Shown: piece by piece, positions 48,990 through 50,250 of the stretch
Layout: every line of letters starts with the position of its first letter
Numbering within the stretch: position 1 is the first letter of the stretch
Assembly (NCBI RefSeq): GCF_000008685.2
Contig: NC_001318.1
Location: 608,557 to 658,806 of the forward strand
Direction of reading: 5' to 3'
DNA: 50,250 nucleotides
Origin: Borreliella burgdorferi B31
Lineage (GTDB): Bacteria; Spirochaetota; Spirochaetia; Borreliales; Borreliaceae
Made by a program: the position numbers and the translations under genes
Notes under the pieces: generated by a model
The model's database searches: none
Seen by the model: the letters and a program-made list of their open reading frames with translations, nothing else
Told to the model about the DNA's origin: nothing

Positions 48990-50250
48990 TTAAATTCCTT
49001 TTTCAAAGAAAGCCCTTAGCAATTTAATTGCTTCTATGTGGTCAGCTATTGATACTGTTTCGCGCAGGGAATGCATTGCCCACATTGGTGTTCCAATGTC
49101 AATAGTTTCTATTCCTGTTCTTGCATTTGAGATTGGACCAATTGTTGTGCCTGAAGGAACATTTGCTTTCATTATTATTTCTTGAATCTTAATATTGTTT
49201 TTAATAGCCAAATTTTTTAATTTTGCAAATCCTGTTGAAGTTGTTGCATATCTGAAATTAGCACTATTTTTTACAACTACGCCCTTACCTAGATTTGCTT
49301 GATAGTTTGGATCATGTTTAGATGTATAACCCGGATGAATGCCGTGAACGCTGTCAATTGAGATATTAAATGATTTGTTTGTTTTTATTAAATGCTCTTC
49401 TCTGGTTAAATCAAGAGCAATATCGATTCTTTCTAAAACTTCTGATAAAAAATTTGAATCAGCGCCTCTTGATGTTAAAGAACCTACTTCTTCGTTATCA
49501 AAAAATACAGCTATTTTATTTTTATCATTGCTTGTATGAACATAAGAATTCATGATTGCATGGCATCCCGATTTGTTGTCAAGATTTTTAGAAGCCAAAA
49601 ATTCTCCTTCAGTTCCTATTATTTTAGAAGGTTGTGATTCTGTGAATATTAAATCACAAGATAGAAAATTTTCACACTCTATTCCAAGTTGTTCTAAGAT
49701 ATTATCTTTTATTGCTTTTTTAGTGCTACTGATTACTGTTAAATTGTCATGAGCATTGTATTTAAATCCTTCGTTAATTTGTCGGTTTAAATGGATTGCA
49801 AGGTTTGGAATAATTCCTATGTTTTCAATGTTGATTAATTTTGATTCAATATTCTCATTTTTTTTGAAATATACAATTCCTGCTAAGCTTAAGTCTCTGT
49901 CAATCCAAGTAGAAATTATTGGACTACCATAAACTTCAATATGGTTATAAAACACACCACTTACTTTTTCTGTTGCGTCTATTTTTAATTTTAATCCCGG
50001 ACTGTCTGTATGTGCTGCTGCTATTAGAAACGGTTCATATTTTTTTTTGACATCAATATTAAAGGCAATAAGGCTAGTTCCTTCTTTTTTTATGTAATAT
50101 GATCCTGTTTTAATTTTCCATTTTTCATTAAGTTTTAATTGTTGTGCATTAAAATAATTTATTAATTTCTCTTCAATATAGTTTACTAAGTGATAAGGGG
50201 TAGGGCTATTGTCTAGCAGACTTTGAAAAAATTTTGGTTCTAGTGTTTTA
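48990..50250 (-). CDS. M18 family aminopeptidase, N-terminus outside window
   Basis: The frame stays open from its stop at 48990 to the window end, giving 419 residues; only the first few N-terminal residues should be missing. The GTG at 49955 is internal. It is a metallo-aminopeptidase of the M18 (aspartyl aminopeptidase, ApeB/LAP4-like) family, older labels calling it vacuolar aminopeptidase I. Motifs: IAAAHTDSPGLKLK with the first His ligand near visible residue 82, DNKSGCHAIMNS with the bridging Asp, FFDNEEVGSLTSRGADSN with the catalytic Glu, DSVHGIHPGYTSKHDPNYQ, and the C-terminal GTPMWAMHSLRETVSIADH with the last His ligand. It likely degrades imported peptides, like pepD. It is coupled to rnmV downstream. 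Confidence 0.93.
   Translation of the reverse strand, partial: KTLEPKFFQSLLDNSPTPYHLVNYIEEKLINYFNAQQLKLNEKWKIKTGSYYIKKEGTSLIAFNIDVKKKYEPFLIAAAHTDSPGLKLKIDATEKVSGVFYNHIEVYGSPIISTWIDRDLSLAGIVYFKKNENIESKLINIENIGIIPNLAIHLNRQINEGFKYNAHDNLTVISSTKKAIKDNILEQLGIECENFLSCDLIFTESQPSKIIGTEGEFLASKNLDNKSGCHAIMNSYVHTSNDKNKIAVFFDNEEVGSLTSRGADSNFLSEVLERIDIALDLTREEHLIKTNKSFNISIDSVHGIHPGYTSKHDPNYQANLGKGVVVKNSANFRYATTSTGFAKLKNLAIKNNIKIQEIIMKANVPSGTTIGPISNARTGIETIDIGTPMWAMHSLRETVSIADHIEAIKLLRAFFEKGI

Overview
The window looks like a piece of the linear chromosome of a Lyme disease spirochaete, Borrelia (Borreliella) burgdorferi sensu lato. The grounds are the very AT-rich sequence, the gene for the porin/adhesin P66 with its QENDKDT integrin-binding heptapeptide, and a gene order that, from memory, matches the BB_0589 to BB_0627 stretch of strain B31 (pta-ksgA-comEC ... 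p66-lctP ... tig-clpP-clpX-lon ... ackA-mfd ... amiC-rnmV). Locus numbers below come from memory, not from a search. I see no IS element, prophage, CRISPR array, rRNA operon or plasmid-like segment. It is a dense core region with genes on both strands in short operons.

Layout. 1-7.8 kb: the end of pta, rsmA/ksgA, a short ComEC-like protein, a CPBP membrane protease, an acyl-CoA synthetase, argS and a small membrane protein. 7.8-12.5 kb: two divergent chemoreceptors. 12.5-18.5 kb: murB facing a cysS / unknown transglutaminase-like protein / glyA / DjlA-like operon. 18.5-22.1 kb: p66 and lctP. 22.2-27.5 kb: dacA-cheD-pcrA, then pepD. 27.6-33.9 kb: a His-Arg-Leu-Gly tRNA cluster leading into a proteostasis operon (tig, clpP, clpX, lon and a 50-residue basic protein). 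33.9-36.1 kb, minus strand: initiator tRNA with rpsD, and a metal transporter. 36.2-41.9 kb: a small unknown, cdd, the c-di-AMP phosphodiesterase dhhP, a secreted NagZ-like hexosaminidase, a CAU tRNA joined to a DJ-1 family gene, and ackA. 41.9-50.25 kb: mfd, an exported unknown, a five-LysM amidase, tRNA-Asn, rnmV, and most of an M18 aminopeptidase cut by the window edge.

Themes. Peptidoglycan (murB, dacA, nagZ-like, amiC), acetate/acetyl-phosphate metabolism (pta, ackA), chemotaxis (two MCPs and cheD) and protein quality control (tig, clpPX, lon, DjlA-like) recur. All four tRNA loci have a recognisable TTGAC(A/T) promoter. Three of the four run straight into a protein gene with no obvious terminator, so the tRNA heads the operon.

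Most interesting to me: rnmV reads 19 bases into the antisense of tRNA-Asn; a near-consensus promoter places the start of the CPBP protease mRNA on its ATG; a GNAT-like domain is fused to a CDF metal transporter whose second metal motif is changed; the protein between cysS and glyA is transglutaminase-like with Ser where Cys is expected; a 50-residue, strongly basic protein lies between lon and its terminator; and both the initiator tRNA and tRNA-Leu appear to have a C1.U72 mismatch.
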